From Pterois miles (Eukaryota > Chordata > Actinopteri > Perciformes > Scorpaenidae): a stretch of 64,000 nucleotides of DNA. Position 1 is the stretch's first letter. Each line of letters begins with the position of its first letter. The notes beneath the pieces are model-generated. The model was given only the letters and a program-made list of their open reading frames with translations. It was not told where the DNA came from and searched no databases. Of this stretch, positions 24,501-33,960 are shown piece after piece. The DNA lies in NCBI GenBank assembly GCA_947000775.1, contig CAMQGK010000052.1, forward strand, positions 31,009,501-31,073,500. The letters are read 5' to 3'. Made by a program: the position numbers and the translations under genes.

Positions 24501-26183
24501 ACGTACTGACCGCACAGGAATGTTTGACAGCACACTCACCTTCACGTCTTTGAAAAACCAACCTTGGCAAACACAGACATAACATGACTTTCACATTTGC
24601 TCCCACAATGAGAGGATCTAACAGACATGATGTAAATAAAACAGGAGCATAGGTGGTTCCACTGAAATTCAGTCTAATGCACAGTGACAGAGAGCCAGAC
24701 TGCAGCAGGAAATACTGTGGATTTAAAAAGCTCTTCTGTCAGCAATCAGCTGAAGATTATTCCACAATATGAAACGGAAGTGAGTTTGTCATCCGTTTCC
24801 TCCAGTCAGATGTTGTTAGTCTGAGATTCATTTCTCTAAACCTTCAGGATGTTGCTATCCAGCTGTTCAGTATTAAATAAGAAATTAACTGGTGGTTTTT
24901 TTTTTTCCATCTGCTGCAATCACATTATTCCCATTTCATGCACGTCCTTCTTAAACTATCAACTAATCCCTAAGTCTACAGGTAAATCAATAGTATCTGA
25001 GTGATATTTAGGGGTAAAACATATCTATTATTATGCAAAATAGGATTTATTATAGTTTGAGCTGAGAGTTTTGGTGCTGTTTTGATAGCCAGCCATTAGC
25101 ATGAGTGGTAGCAGCAATACACGTAGTTAAAAACACCGAAGCCGTTATTGTGCTTTCTGTCCCAGTATTTACAGCAAAAATTAAACAAAATCTGAACAAA
25201 ATACATATAGTTGTGTTGTATCATTAACTGTATAATATAGATATATATGTATATAATGGTAGCTTAACTACGTGGGTCAGGAAGAGGTTAGCCAACAAGG
25301 AAATGAGATGTTATCTTAGGTTTTTGGACGCTAAGCTAGTCAAGGTAAAGCTACATGAGCTGATGCGTTGGCACTGGGTGTTCATAAAATATCATAACTG
25401 CCAATGCTAATTATAACGGAATATATGCTGCAAATTACTGTAAATCGTGGTATGTGCTGATTAGCTTTGTGAATGACCCCATGCGACACGTATTTACCGT
25501 GGAGACCCACGCCTAACGACACCGTTATTCACATATCTGGCACTTTAGCGTGGATTTGATTATCGACCCAAACACGTCCATGATAGCACACACCTTTTAA
25601 AGATAATCGGTATTAATAGACGTCACTCTTCAAATCGGCATATGTCAAACACACGCAGCAACCCTTATTTCAACTAAATATTACCGTGTACAAACTGGTT
25701 CGCCTCCCCATTTAACGCTGTGGTCCAACCATCACCTTCCACGGAACGTAGCTACCAAGGGCGGTAGCCACCTCTCTATACCGAATCACATTCAGTTTTT
25801 AGTGAATTTAACTATTCCTTATTAAATTTTCTGTAACATTATGTCGATGTGTGTGTAAAAGGATAGGTCTAGCCAACGCTCCCAAGATACGTGTTTTCGG
25901 TTGTTGTTGAATCTCTTGAGACGACGGGTGAACGAAGCTGCATTAATTAGCGAGATTGTGAACAGAGGTTAGGGGTGTAGTTAGCTAGGTGTCTCCGTAC
26001 ATGAGATGAACATCGCTAGCTAGCTAACCTGATGTCCCACCTTAAATAATGAGCCCAAATTCAAACATTTACAAATTGAAATTGAACCCATATTGGGCTT
26101 CAGCACTCACCTAATACAACACATAGCGTAAATCCAGTCAATAAAACTCGTTTGCAGATGATATTTGACCATTTCGGATCCAT
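5298..26183 (-). CDS. mpzl1: MPZL1 (PZR), complete coding region, 6 exons
   Basis: Coding exons in transcript order are 26111-26183, 20508-20689, 16768-16978, 11600-11729, 6750-6855 and 5298-5393. They total 798 bp, or 265 residues plus stop, close to the roughly 269 residues of human MPZL1. All introns are GT-AG and every phase joins without a break. The protein has an N-terminal signal peptide, one V-type Ig domain (cysteines in LRCSFKS and FFCDVKN, core Trp in VTWSF, N-glycosylation sites NGT in exons 2 and 3), one membrane helix, and a tail with VIYAQL and VVYADI. In mammals these two tyrosine motifs bind SHP-2 when phosphorylated, giving adhesion-linked signalling at the plasma membrane. 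The ending VVYADIRKN separates MPZL1 from MPZ, MPZL2 and MPZL3. The teleost paralogue mpzl1l is the main alternative name. UTR limits are not determined. Confidence 0.95.
5770..6130 (+). repeat. Dispersed repeat R1, copy in MPZL1 intron 5
   Basis: The copy starts near TTAAAGGAATATTTC and runs through GAGCAAAGTAATGTACTGCT, AAAGCCACCAGACC and TTTTACCTCTCAGAACA to GCTGCTGGTCTACCGCTGCC. The same blocks recur at 6425-6510, 31135-31565, 33961-35495, 56470-56810, 60600-60830 and 62805-62945. It has no transposase; it is a non-autonomous element of unproven class. Confidence 0.75.
6425..6515 (+). repeat. Dispersed repeat R1, fragment
   Basis: A short, deleted copy of the block seen at 5990-6100, containing AAGCCACCAGACTCC, GTAATTTTACC and GAGTTGCTGGTCTACCG. 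Confidence 0.65.
6750..6855 (-). CDS. mpzl1: MPZL1 exon 5: cytoplasmic Ser/Pro-rich linker
   Basis: The acceptor is AAATAG and the donor GTAGGA (6744-6749); 106 bp, starting with the third base of a split Gly codon and ending in phase 0 at PLQ. It encodes GCTSLESVSSQAPKPRKK followed by a Ser/Gly/Pro-rich stretch. It aligns with the CSTSESLSPVKQAPRK segment of mammalian MPZL1. This exon is skipped in some mammalian isoforms that lack the tyrosine motifs; that cannot be judged here. GC-rich relative to its flanks. Confidence 0.88.
8350..8402 (+). repeat. (CA)n microsatellite
   Basis: An uninterrupted dinucleotide run of about 26 CA units inside the R2 element. Confidence 0.97.
8620..8865 (+). 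repeat. Minisatellite, 55-bp unit, about 4.5 copies
   Basis: Units start at 8620, 8676, 8731, 8786 and 8841 (partial), each beginning GCACC(G/A)(T/G)GGCTGCT and ending GTGAACGCA. The first unit is 56 bp because of one extra A. The array is internal to R2, and one unit of the same sequence is present in the copy at 38240-38850. Confidence 0.95.
10720..11425 (+). repeat. MITE-like repeat, TATCTGCAGG / AAGACCT family
   Basis: The left part reads ACAGGGTATCTGCAGGTTAC then TTTAATACTTTTTAAGACC. The right part reads TTTGTAAGACCTGCTAAAG and TTAAGACAATTCGTGAG. The right part recurs at 15740-15880 with GAGACCTGCTAAAGTTGGAT. A poly-A run at 11338-11355 is inside. It lies in MPZL1 intron 4. Confidence 0.55.
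11600..11729 (-). CDS. mpzl1: MPZL1 exon 4: transmembrane segment
   Basis: The acceptor is TGTCCAG and the donor GTGAGT (11594-11599); 130 bp, ending in phase 2. It encodes the stalk ESLPQSNTA and an uninterrupted hydrophobic helix of about 23 residues (IIVGAVCGALVLLVLIAVAA). The cytoplasmic anchor VMRVLHNRHEYEG follows. The layout matches the ENLP-helix-basic-DYTG order of mammalian MPZL1. Confidence 0.93.
12150..12341 (+). repeat. Long (CAGT/CAGA) tetranucleotide array
   Basis: About 190 bp composed almost only of CAGT and CAGA tetramers, so all frames stay open and encode artificial Q/S/R/D/V-rich peptides. It lies in MPZL1 intron 3, about 420 bp on the upstream (transcript) side of the exon 4 acceptor. 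Confidence 0.95.
12519..12572 (+). repeat. (AAT)n microsatellite
   Basis: About 18 uninterrupted trinucleotide units, next to an AT-rich tract in MPZL1 intron 3. Confidence 0.95.
12640..13050 (+). repeat. Repeat shared with 62530-62780
   Basis: The blocks TTTTATGCTAAATAAAGTAC, GATTCTGGCCAATATCTGCC and TGTTTTGTGTTGTTAATTAA recur in the same order and orientation near 62680-62765. The end near 13000-13050 (GATCAATCAAAATTAAATAG, GGCAGCCGT) looks like a DNA-element terminus. Confidence 0.5.
13965..14170. mobile_element. Short MITE with terminal inverted repeats
   Basis: The left end reads TACTGACCAAAATATAAATG followed by CAACACTTTTGTTTCTGCTCC. The right end is the imperfect inverted copy (GGAGCCAAAACAAAAGTGTT followed by GCATTTAAATTTTTGTTCAG). 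Total length is about 205 bp with no coding capacity. The type is common in teleost genomes. It lies in MPZL1 intron 3. Confidence 0.75.
15045..15330 (+). repeat. R1-related repeat segment
   Basis: GAACCACCTGAGAAGCCGTC, ACTGGAAACTGTCTG, AAGCCAGTCAAGAGAAGAGC and GCAGCATCTTTGCTAACCTC match, in order, the segment at 34150-34360 inside the large R1 element. It is a dispersed, non-coding copy in MPZL1 intron 3. Confidence 0.55.
16768..16978 (-). CDS. mpzl1: MPZL1 exon 3: second half of the Ig V domain
   Basis: The acceptor is TTGTAG and the donor GTGAGC (16762-16767); length is 211 bp, ending in phase 1. It encodes FYFANGKGFPGPDEFKDRV, then FIGDINKRDVSI, then QFSDNGTFFCDVKNPPDV. This supplies the F-strand Cys, a second NGT sequon and the DVKNPPD signature shared with mammalian MPZL1. 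Ig strands end in ELRVVLK before the membrane-proximal stalk. It is one codon shorter than the 214-bp exon I recall for this family. Confidence 0.94.
20508..20689 (-). CDS. mpzl1: MPZL1 exon 2: first half of the Ig V domain
   Basis: The acceptor is CAACAG at 20690-20695 and the donor GTGAGT at 20502-20507. The 182 bp complete the split Gly codon and end in phase 0 after APYV. It encodes IHADPEVMMQNGTTGTLRC (B-strand Cys and a conserved N-glycosylation sequon), then VTWSF (core Trp). The match to the MPZ/MPZL family pattern NGT-x-G-x-LxC is direct. Confidence 0.94.
21781..22260 (-). mobile_element. hAT-like fragment joined to an inverted R2 copy with minisatellite
   Basis: The left part (AACTGCAACAATTAATCTG, AATAATCGATTAATCAGTTT) has the CTGCAA / ATTAATCGATTA composition of teleost hAT-type non-autonomous elements. 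From 21920 the sequence is the reverse complement of the R2 interior, through TACTGTAGCAGCC units to CCCAGTAAAAGTCTCCACC and AGCAGGTTGTCAGC. It lies in MPZL1 intron 1. Confidence 0.65.
21921..22144 (-). repeat. Minisatellite, 55-bp unit in alternating pairs (110-bp period)
   Basis: Units start at 21921, 21976, 22031 and 22086, with a partial fifth at 22141. Units 1 and 3 carry TTCACTGTCAGCG, and units 2 and 4 carry TTGACCGTCAGCG at the same place. The unit is the reverse complement of the one at 8620-8865. Confidence 0.95.
23610..24415 (+). mobile_element. hAT-like repeat, about 0.8 kb
   Basis: It runs from CTGGTAAAAACCAGATCTAA through GGAGAAACTCAGTTTAATAG and AGTCGACTAAGAATTTTC to GCTGACTAATCGACAAAAAG and GAGCAGCCCTAG. 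The interior from 23745 to 24160 (AAAACATGCAGAAAAACACA, AGCCGAGGGGCTGCT) recurs at 36850-37260. Flank-type copies occur at 22265-22400, 26470-27300 and 27700-28095. It lies in MPZL1 intron 1. Confidence 0.6.
26111..26183 (-). CDS. mpzl1: MPZL1 exon 1: start codon and signal peptide
   Basis: The ATG is at 26181-26183, in the order Met-Asp-Pro-Lys-Trp. It is followed by a basic stretch and a hydrophobic core (VLLTGFTLCVVLG) typical of a signal peptide. The exon ends in TTAG before GTGAGT (26105-26110) with one base of a split Gly codon. An in-frame ATG lies further upstream, but it would put a long charged stretch before the hydrophobic core, so the MDPK start is preferred. Confidence 0.88.
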
Positions 26184-26345
26184 TATGTTGTTGTAAACAG
26201 GACTAGTTCCTCTGCTTTTTTCCCACCCTCTATCGTACAAGTCGTTTCTTCTTCGTGGGAAGTTGCAGCCTCCACGGCGACTGCGCAGTTGTGAGAGCGA
26301 CTGCTGCCCCCCACAGGTCAAGAGATGTTACGACGCCTCGCCTCC
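26184..26345 (-). promoter_or_regulatory. mpzl1: Presumed MPZL1 5' UTR and core promoter
   Basis: This stretch directly upstream of the start codon is more GC- and CpG-rich than its surroundings (for example CCTCCACGGCGACTGCGCAG at 26269-26288). It lies before the repeat-rich block that begins near 26345. No TATA box is evident. The assignment rests on position and composition only, and the transcription start is unknown. Confidence 0.4.
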
Positions 26346-26518
26346 TGCATTGCACAGCATGACATTAACCTGATATATAAAGTATCTGCAAATAAATACA
26401 GAATAAAGAAACAAACAGACTGAAAATCAGTAAATTCAGTATATCAACTATTGATTTATGATTGGTGGTATCCACTTATTATGAGCACATCTCTGGTAAA
26501 CACCAGATTTAAAGATAT

Positions 26519-26840
26519 TCCTTTATTAGTCCCACAGTGGGGAAATTCAGTTTTTACACTCTGTTGTTCACACACAGTACATATACATGTCAATGGAGAG
26601 ATGTCAGAGTAAGGGGGCTGCTCCTGACAAGCGCCCAGAGCAGTTGGGGGTTCGGTGCCTTGCTCAGGGGCTCACCTCGGCAGTGCCCAAGAGGTAAACT
26701 GGCACCTCTCCAGCAACCAGTTGGTCTTGGTCCATGGGGGTCTTGAACCTGTGACGTCCTGTGACGTCCTGTGACGTCCTGTGACGTCCGCGTCCTAACC
26801 CAAGTCCTTACAGAGTGAGCTACTGCCACCCCCGCAGTAG
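26519..26840 (+). mobile_element. Retroelement-like insertion inside a hAT-like copy
   Basis: It begins TTCCTTTATTAGTCCCACAG and TGGGGAAATTCAGTTTTTAC and ends in CTACTGCCACCCCC. Both features are typical of an abundant teleost repeat. It splits the sequence CACCAGATTTAAAG / GATTCTTTGTGGAGAAACTC, which is continuous in the sister copy at 27725-27775, so it inserted after the host element. The open frames across it are shadows. Confidence 0.65.
26751..26789 (+). repeat. Four tandem copies of GTGACGTCCT, CRE-like
   Basis: A decamer is repeated four times without interruption (the last copy lacks the final T). Each copy holds TGACGTCC, one base from the CREB/ATF octamer TGACGTCA. It lies in the retroelement insertion, about 570 bp upstream of the MPZL1 start codon. 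Confidence 0.9.
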
Positions 26841-29800
26841 TAGTAGTGATTCTTTGTGGAGAAACTCAGTTTTACAGATCTGTTGATTAAATAGGTTAGT
26901 ACATAAAATTGTAGTCAGTCGACTAAGACTTTCTTTGTTCGGATGGCCCCATTAATAATGTAATGTTGATTTAATCAGGATTGCTCAGAGCCTCTCAGGT
27001 GTCTTTGTTTCGAGAATTTGGGCGCACAAATGTGTTATCCATACCCTTAAACTAATAATTTGTATATACAAATTAATGACTTTAGAGTTTCTCTCCCAAA
27101 AAATCACATAAAAGCATCACTTTAAATCTGGTATTTGCCAGGATTGTGCTCATTAGTTTCTTAAAAATATATCATTCAGCATTAAAACAGTGTAAAAAAA
27201 CAACAACAACTAAATGACTAAAGAAATCTTACTTGACTAAGACCAAAATGATAGACTGGTCGACTAATCCACCAAGATGGAGCAGCCCAATTTCAGACTA
27301 TTTGTTTATTTATTATATTTTCTGCTAACATTCCTGAAAACAAATACAAAATATAGATATAAACAGAGTGTAAATTGATAAATAAATATATTAACTCTTA
27401 ATCTATGATTGGTGGTGTGCTCTCCATGTTGTCTTGTTTGGAGGTGAAGCAATGAAACCAGTTACCTGTGGAAACATGACTGAAACACTTATATAACACT
27501 TATATCCACAATTTTGTCAACTAACTGAATCAAAATCTGTGACCAGTCAGCTAATCGAGAGAGGGGGCAGCCCTATTTCAGACTATTTAGTTATTTAATA
27601 TATTTTTTGCAAATCGTACGGTAAATAAATAAGGAATAAAGAAATTAACTGAGTTTAAATCTAAAACTAAGTAAATATATTAACTATTCATTTATGATTG
27701 GTGGTATTCACTTATGAGCACATCTCTGGTAAACACCAGATTTAAATTGATTCTTTTGTAGAGAAACTCATTTTTACAGATCTGTCGATTACATCAACTA
27801 ATTGATTAGTTGACAAAATTGTACGATTGTCATTAAGAATGTAATGTTGATTTAATCAGGATTGCTCAGAGCCTCTCAGGTGTCTTTGTTTTGAGAATTT
27901 GGGTGCCCAAATGAGTTATCCATACCCTAAACTAAAACTTTAAATCTGGAGTTTACCAGACATGTGCTCATTAATTTCTTGGAAAAAAGTCTTTCAGCAT
28001 TAAAAAAAATCATAAAACATGACTAATTGACTAAAGAAGCCTTAATGGACTATGACCAAAACGACCACTTAGTCGACTGAGAGGGGTCAGCCCTATTTCA
28101 GACTATCTATTCAATACATTTCCTGCAAATACTGCTGGGAATCAATACATAATAAAGAAATAAACAGATTTAAATATTTCAACTATTATTTTATGATTGG
28201 CGGTTTGCTCCACATTGTCTTGTTTGGAGGTGAAGCAATGAAACCTGACCAGTTTACCATGATGCAAAAGGCAACCTGTCAGTCACTATGGAAACACGAC
28301 TGAAACACTTATATAACACTTACATCAGTACATGTAACTGTGAAACATAAAGCAACAACACACAGCCAAGCAACGCTGATTATGGACATTTTTTTGACAC
28401 ATGAAAACATGCAGAGCAACAACACACAACAGGACATAAATAAAATACAACAATCCTGCTGGAGATCTTGATAATTTCAAAGGAACCGAAGTTACATTAA
28501 AAATTAAAAGACTTTTTAATTAATATAAATCTCAGCGAGAGGATCACAAGTTGACTGCAATGGCTGCATCCTAGCTTGGTAGCAAAAACATTACAGGTAA
28601 ATATACTTTTTGTACCATAAAACATACCAAACAAATACACCAGATAAATATACTAAACAACAGTTTGACCACAAACAACTTGTGGAATACAGTAACAGAG
28701 TTTATGAGGTTGTGAACTGGGGACAGTGACTGTCCTATGGGTCATTATTAGCAGATCCAGGATCAGTTCAGGGCCACTTAAGGCATAGGCCATATAGGCG
28801 GTCGCCTATGGCGTCACCATCCGGGGAGCGCTGGTCGCCCTCTAAAAAAATGACGGTAGCGGCCTTCTTCATTTTCTGCACTGACGTAATAAATGAATAA
28901 ATAACTAAAAACTTTTCACAATCTGTAACTCTTGTTGTAGTGAAACTGACTAAAGACTTTTTAGCCAATATCAGGGACAAATTGTTTATTTATTTTACAA
29001 TAAATACAGTTATTTACGTAAATAAAAATCTCATCTTAAAACCATGGAGATGTCTGATGTGTGTTGTGGTTTACAGGCTAGGGATGCCTGGATGATTACA
29101 GCTCTGTGTTGTGAATGATGAATAATGAATATAATTTATCACTCCATTTTTAATTTCATGTCCATTTTTACGGCTCAGTTTTACAGTTCACATGAATTTC
29201 ATCACCTCCACTTTTTATGGGATCATTTTTATTACTTCCATCCCTCACAGACCGATGTCGAATTTATTTTAATCATCTTAAATCTTTTAAATGCTTGGAG
29301 GGATGCACAGCGCCTGCAGGTGTTGTGTTTCAGATAATAATTATTATTGATGGTTTTCCATGAGGGTACGAGATAAAGTTTGTTTTGATTAACACACAAA
29401 TTCAGTGGGCAGAACTTTACAGTAAATATTGCTTTAATTTAATCATTCAGCATGTGGCTTATGCCTCGCATTCAACTAACGAGCAAAAATTATGATTAAA
29501 ATTTCACTTTTAGTTTTGTTTCTTTGGACATTTTGAAGTGGATTTGCGGGTAAACACACAGCAGGATTCGACCGATATGAGTTTTTAAAAATCAGTACTG
29601 ACATTTCTGAATATTCAGCAGTGAAGTTTGACCATTTTTAGGGCAAAAAACTACAAGTATTTAAGATTCTTGTTGCTGTGAAACAGTATTTACATCTCTG
29701 CTGAACCCCCACGCTTAAATACAGTTATTTCGGATCGTAACTCCTGTAACTGATTTAATATTAATGAATGAAAAAAAAAGAAAGAAAAGGGAAATCTTTA

Positions 29801-31134
29801 TCTGGAGTGTTTATTTTAAACCGGATGCCATTTAATTTGTCAGCAAACGAGAATATCGGCCTAACCCTCGTACAAATCTTACGATGTAAAACAACACATA
29901 CATGATAACAGGGGACTGGAATGATGAAAGCTGTGTCTGAAAGCTCAAACTGTGTATCGATGAGTCAGTGAAATAAATATGAATTATCAGTAAAATGCAA
30001 AAATAATCTTTAAAAAAAAATCCAATCGGCATGTTGGTTTTGTTAGCTGAATGTTTAATATTGGGATTTATTGCAAACAACTTTTACTGTCAATGTTTAT
30101 GATGCAAGATTTTGATGTGAAATTTTATGTGTCAAACTAGAAAAAGCAGATTTTTGTCTTTGAAATTAAATCATTGTAGGTGATGTTTAGGAGTGTGTGA
30201 TTTCCTATTTACACTAAAAACATATTAGTCGGTACACAGTGTGAGCTTCCAGACCTTCAGACTGAACATAAATTCATACGTCCATCTCATTTTTAACACA
30301 TTCTCCAATCATTTGTTGGGATTAAACATAATTTTTTTTCCAAATAATCCATTAATGTTAGACCAGAAATTACTCAATAAAAATCAGCTCTTAAACAAGA
30401 CGACTGTCTGCGATGATGTAACAATCTTCATATCAATTAATGCCATATGGGCCACGAGTAAAACGTGTTACTGCAACAGACAAAGACATCAGAGGGACAT
30501 TAAATGTCACAAATAAATTCAAAAACACACAAATGCAATAAGGCCGTTCAGAGCAAAATAATACCCAGAATCACACTGTGAAGTTTCTACTTTTAGCCCA
30601 CAGTCATACGAGACATACAGGTTTTCTGTCAGTGCAACTTGAGGCTTTACTTTTACCCACACATCCACATCATCATCATCATCATCATCATCTCACAACA
30701 CGCTGCAGGAATCATCATAAATACCAACTCAGGATATCTACAGTATAGACATAATGCAACAGCAGGAAATGTTAATACATGCAAGTCAATAGAGACATGA
30801 CGCGTCTTTAAACCATACAAAGCTGCTGTATGTATGTTTATATAGATATACTGTTTTAATCACAATGCAATGAGAATCCCTCCCTCCATTTCAGGAACAT
30901 GTTTTACAACAATTCAGCCTCAAAAACTCCTCTAACTTCATTCATTCAAGATGAGCATGATGCCAATTCCTGGGAAACGGTTTGAAAACAGGCGTATAAC
31001 AGAATAACAATTGAGAATTTAGTGACTGTTATTTGGCATTTTTTGAGTAATTTTAACACTTTTATCAGTGCCAGTAGTTTGTGTTTTTCTATTTGTCTAT
31101 TAATACTTATAATCAGACATGTAGCAGCTGATAA

Positions 31135-31565
31135 TGTACCACCTCCTGTAACTTATAGCTACCAGACTCCATTGACAAAAACAGTAATTTTACTCTATAT
31201 TTTGAATATTTTTGCTACTTTATCTTGTCGTCAGACAGTCATTTCCGACGGGGAACGGAACCGTTACATCCATCTAAGCTCTCTTTAAAGCCACCAGACT
31301 CCATTGAAAGAAACAGTGATTTTACCTCTCAGAACACAGGAGTTGCTGGTCTACAGCTGCCTCGATTGGCTAGTCTGTGTTATTGTGTGACTTCTGAACT
31401 AACCTTTAACACAGCGGTAGAACAGCAACTTCAGTATTTTGAGAGATAAAATCACTGTATTTGTCAATAGAGTCTGGTGGCTTTGAAGAGAGCGCTATAG
31501 TTCCCCGTCACAAAGAGCTGTGACGGCGAGGTAAAGTCGTTAAAATAATCTAAATATGGCGTAAA
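31135..31565. repeat. R1 copy in fold-back arrangement
   Basis: The left arm is in plus orientation (AAAGCCACCAGACTCCATTG, TTTTACCTCTCAGAACACAG, GTTGCTGGTCTACAGCTGCC). The right arm from 31415 is the inverse (GCGGTAGAACAGCAACTTCA, GAGTCTGGTGGCTTTGAAGA, GACGGCGAGGTAAAG). Confidence 0.7.
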
Positions 31566-31920
31566 CTTATTGCCTAAATTGGTCACATACGTAATAAAAC
31601 CCAACACAGCACATGAAGCCACTTACTTAGACCGATTAAAAACCATACCAGCCCATACAGCGTCCTACTAATCATTACATTACATTACAAAATAAAGAGT
31701 TTTGGAGGACTGAGCAGCCCGGTCTTACACCTCAAAACAGAAAGTGTTCATGTGTTAATGGACACCGTATGTGGTCAAAACCCTTCTCCTAATCAATCTG
31801 GATTAAATGTGGATTTAATGGATGGATTTAATTATTATTAATAAGCACAACTGTTAATTTTCAGTATGCGTGAAGGCCTCGGTGAGCCTCAAACGAAGCA
31901 TCAGATGCTCTAATGATGCA

Positions 31921-32723
31921 TGTCCACAGGATCAGCCCTTTCCAAGCTTCCCATTTATTGTCTATGGAAGCAGCTGTGAAATGCATTCCAGTAGCGTAGC
32001 AGCGCGATTCAAGAGACGTCACGTCGGCCGCTACTCATCTGCATGAAGTTGAGGTCCAGACTACTTTATGCAAATGAGGGCCGTCTGGCGCGACTTACTA
32101 ACTGTTGTAAATCTGAAATAAAGACAGATTCAGCAACTGTACGGCTTATTTCTTGCATTTAACACTTTTCAGTGAACTACTTTCACGATATACGAGAATA
32201 AAATTTCCAAACGAGCCGCCATGTTGGTTCCAATTTGAAAGCTGAGAGCAGCAGCCCACAAGGGAAACCGTTCGTCCAATCGGGTGTCTAGTAGCGGCCC
32301 ATCAAGCGTCCAATGGTGGGACATCAACACCATCCATAAACGCCCCAGTTGACTCGTAGCATAAGGGGAATTTGCAGGTTACCTTGTGGGCTGCTGCTCC
32401 CAGCTTTCAAAGCAGAACCAACATGGCGGCTTGCTTGAAAACTACAAAATACTACAAAAATAGCTGACAAATGTTTTTCTTACAACTTTTTTGGTGAGAA
32501 ATAAGCCACATAGTCTTTATTTTGCATCAACAGCAGTTACTTTAAAGGTTTTTCAGGAGTTTCCAGATTCAGAGTCCTGCTAGACCTCAACTTTATGCAA
32601 ATGAGGAGCGGGCGACTTGACGGTCCGTCTCTCAAAGCGTAACGCCACGGTACCAGAATGCATTGCCTGGCAGATTACATTGGTAATGAATGGGTAGCAT
32701 AGAAATGACAGATCCTGTGGACA
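31921..32723. mobile_element. Fold-back (long inverted repeat) DNA element, 803 bp
   Basis: TGTCCACAGGATC at 31921-31933 is the exact inverse of GATCCTGTGGACA at 32711-32723. Homology continues inward along both arms: AATGCATTCCAGTAGCGTAG against its inverse near 32650, AACTTTATGCAAATGAGG at 32589, and GCCGCCATGTTGGTTCCA near 32216 against AACCAACATGGCGGC near 32415. There is no coding capacity. A partial copy lies at 34616-35111. Confidence 0.8.
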
Positions 32724-33960
32724 CGTGTGGCTGTTATCCCCATTCGTAAGGTTTATTGTGGCGGGAGGATAGATTCACACGAGTGCAGCGCTTTGGAGAA
32801 AGCAAGTAACACTTCATACGGTCATACGGAGAACGGGAAAACTGCTTTGTACCAAGGTTATAATAGTTTTGAATTTTTAAATAGTTTATTTTGGTTTTGA
32901 CATTTCAATTTTATTTACAATTTAGTTTAAATTTTTCACAATGGTTTAGTTTTATTTTGTTTTTATTAGGGCCAGCTATAATGTCTCAGAAGTCTGCAGC
33001 TACATATACATACAAAATACATGAGAGCTGTGTAGGAGTGACCATAATGTTAATCTTCACGCTGTTAGCGTCCGACGTGTGTGAAGCGATTACGTCACAG
33101 CGCTATCTCCGGCAACGTCAAGTCAATTCCTGTGGTTCAATGCCACGTGAGCTGTCAGAAACTCACACCGTCTCCTTGTTTTGGACGTGGTATATTATTG
33201 CTAAAACACAAAAACTCATTTTTAGTAGTTTATTAACCAGGAATATTGTTTCAGTTTAGTTTTTCTTGAAGGATAAAGTTTTCTTTATTTAGTTTCAGTT
33301 TAGGAACAATATTTTTCACTGCTTATTTTGGTTTTAGTGTTTTACTTTACGATAATAGCCCTGGTTTGTACGACATGATGTTCAAGATTTTTAATCTTTC
33401 CTAAGCATTCATGTTGACATTAAAGTGACATAACTAAATGGGTGTGAAGTCGGTTTGTTGGCTTTGGAAAGTTACACAAATGGCCGAACATACTATTGAA
33501 CTATCTTACGAGTAGTTCTGATGAAGCACACTGGCAGTTTCAGTCGTGGTGCAGTCGGTGATTTCTGTATTTTAGTGATTTGATGCAAAAGTCATCAGGA
33601 TGTTACATTTAAATTGTTCCTGTTTTAATACAATAATAATCTAAAATAACATATAATTCATGGTTTTCTTTCTAACGCAGGTTATTTAAATGAAATCCAT
33701 TAACAGCCTTAAAGATAACTAATACAGTGATGAATGAACCTCTTGGACAGGGTGGCTGGTTTGTTACCTTGTGCCAGTGTTGTGATGGTGAGTCCTCCAT
33801 TATAATCTAAACGCCGCTCAGTGCAATTTAAGAGCTTCAGAAGAAACTCAAAAAGAAATCAATAAAAAAAAGGAGTAAAGTGTATATTAAAATGCATTAT
33901 TTTCCATTTAAACTTCTGTCTCACCAAACTATTTCTTTACTCTGACATGAACTGTATCCT

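Larger units (their letters stand above)
26345..28330. repeat. Serially reiterated block upstream of MPZL1
   Basis: The cassette AAATAAAGAAA then TTTATGATTGGTGGTAT recurs near 26400-26470, 27340-27415, 27635-27710 and 28140-28205. GTAATGTTGATTTAATCAGG then ATTGCTCAGAGCCTCTCAGG appears at about 26959-26998 and 27841-27880. TTGTCTTGTTTGGAGGTGAA appears near 27431 and 28217. Copies are separated by hAT-like ends reading GGGCAGCCCTATTTCAGAC. The pattern is either tandem segmental duplication or repeated insertion. Confidence 0.7.

Noticed and set aside
26184..26321. Earlier in-frame ATG for MPZL1
   Set aside because: It would add about 46 mostly charged residues ahead of the signal peptide, against the family layout; treated as 5' UTR.
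26537..26829. Overlapping frames on both strands in the retroelement insert
   Set aside because: They coincide with an abundant repeat and contain the decamer array; no family features.
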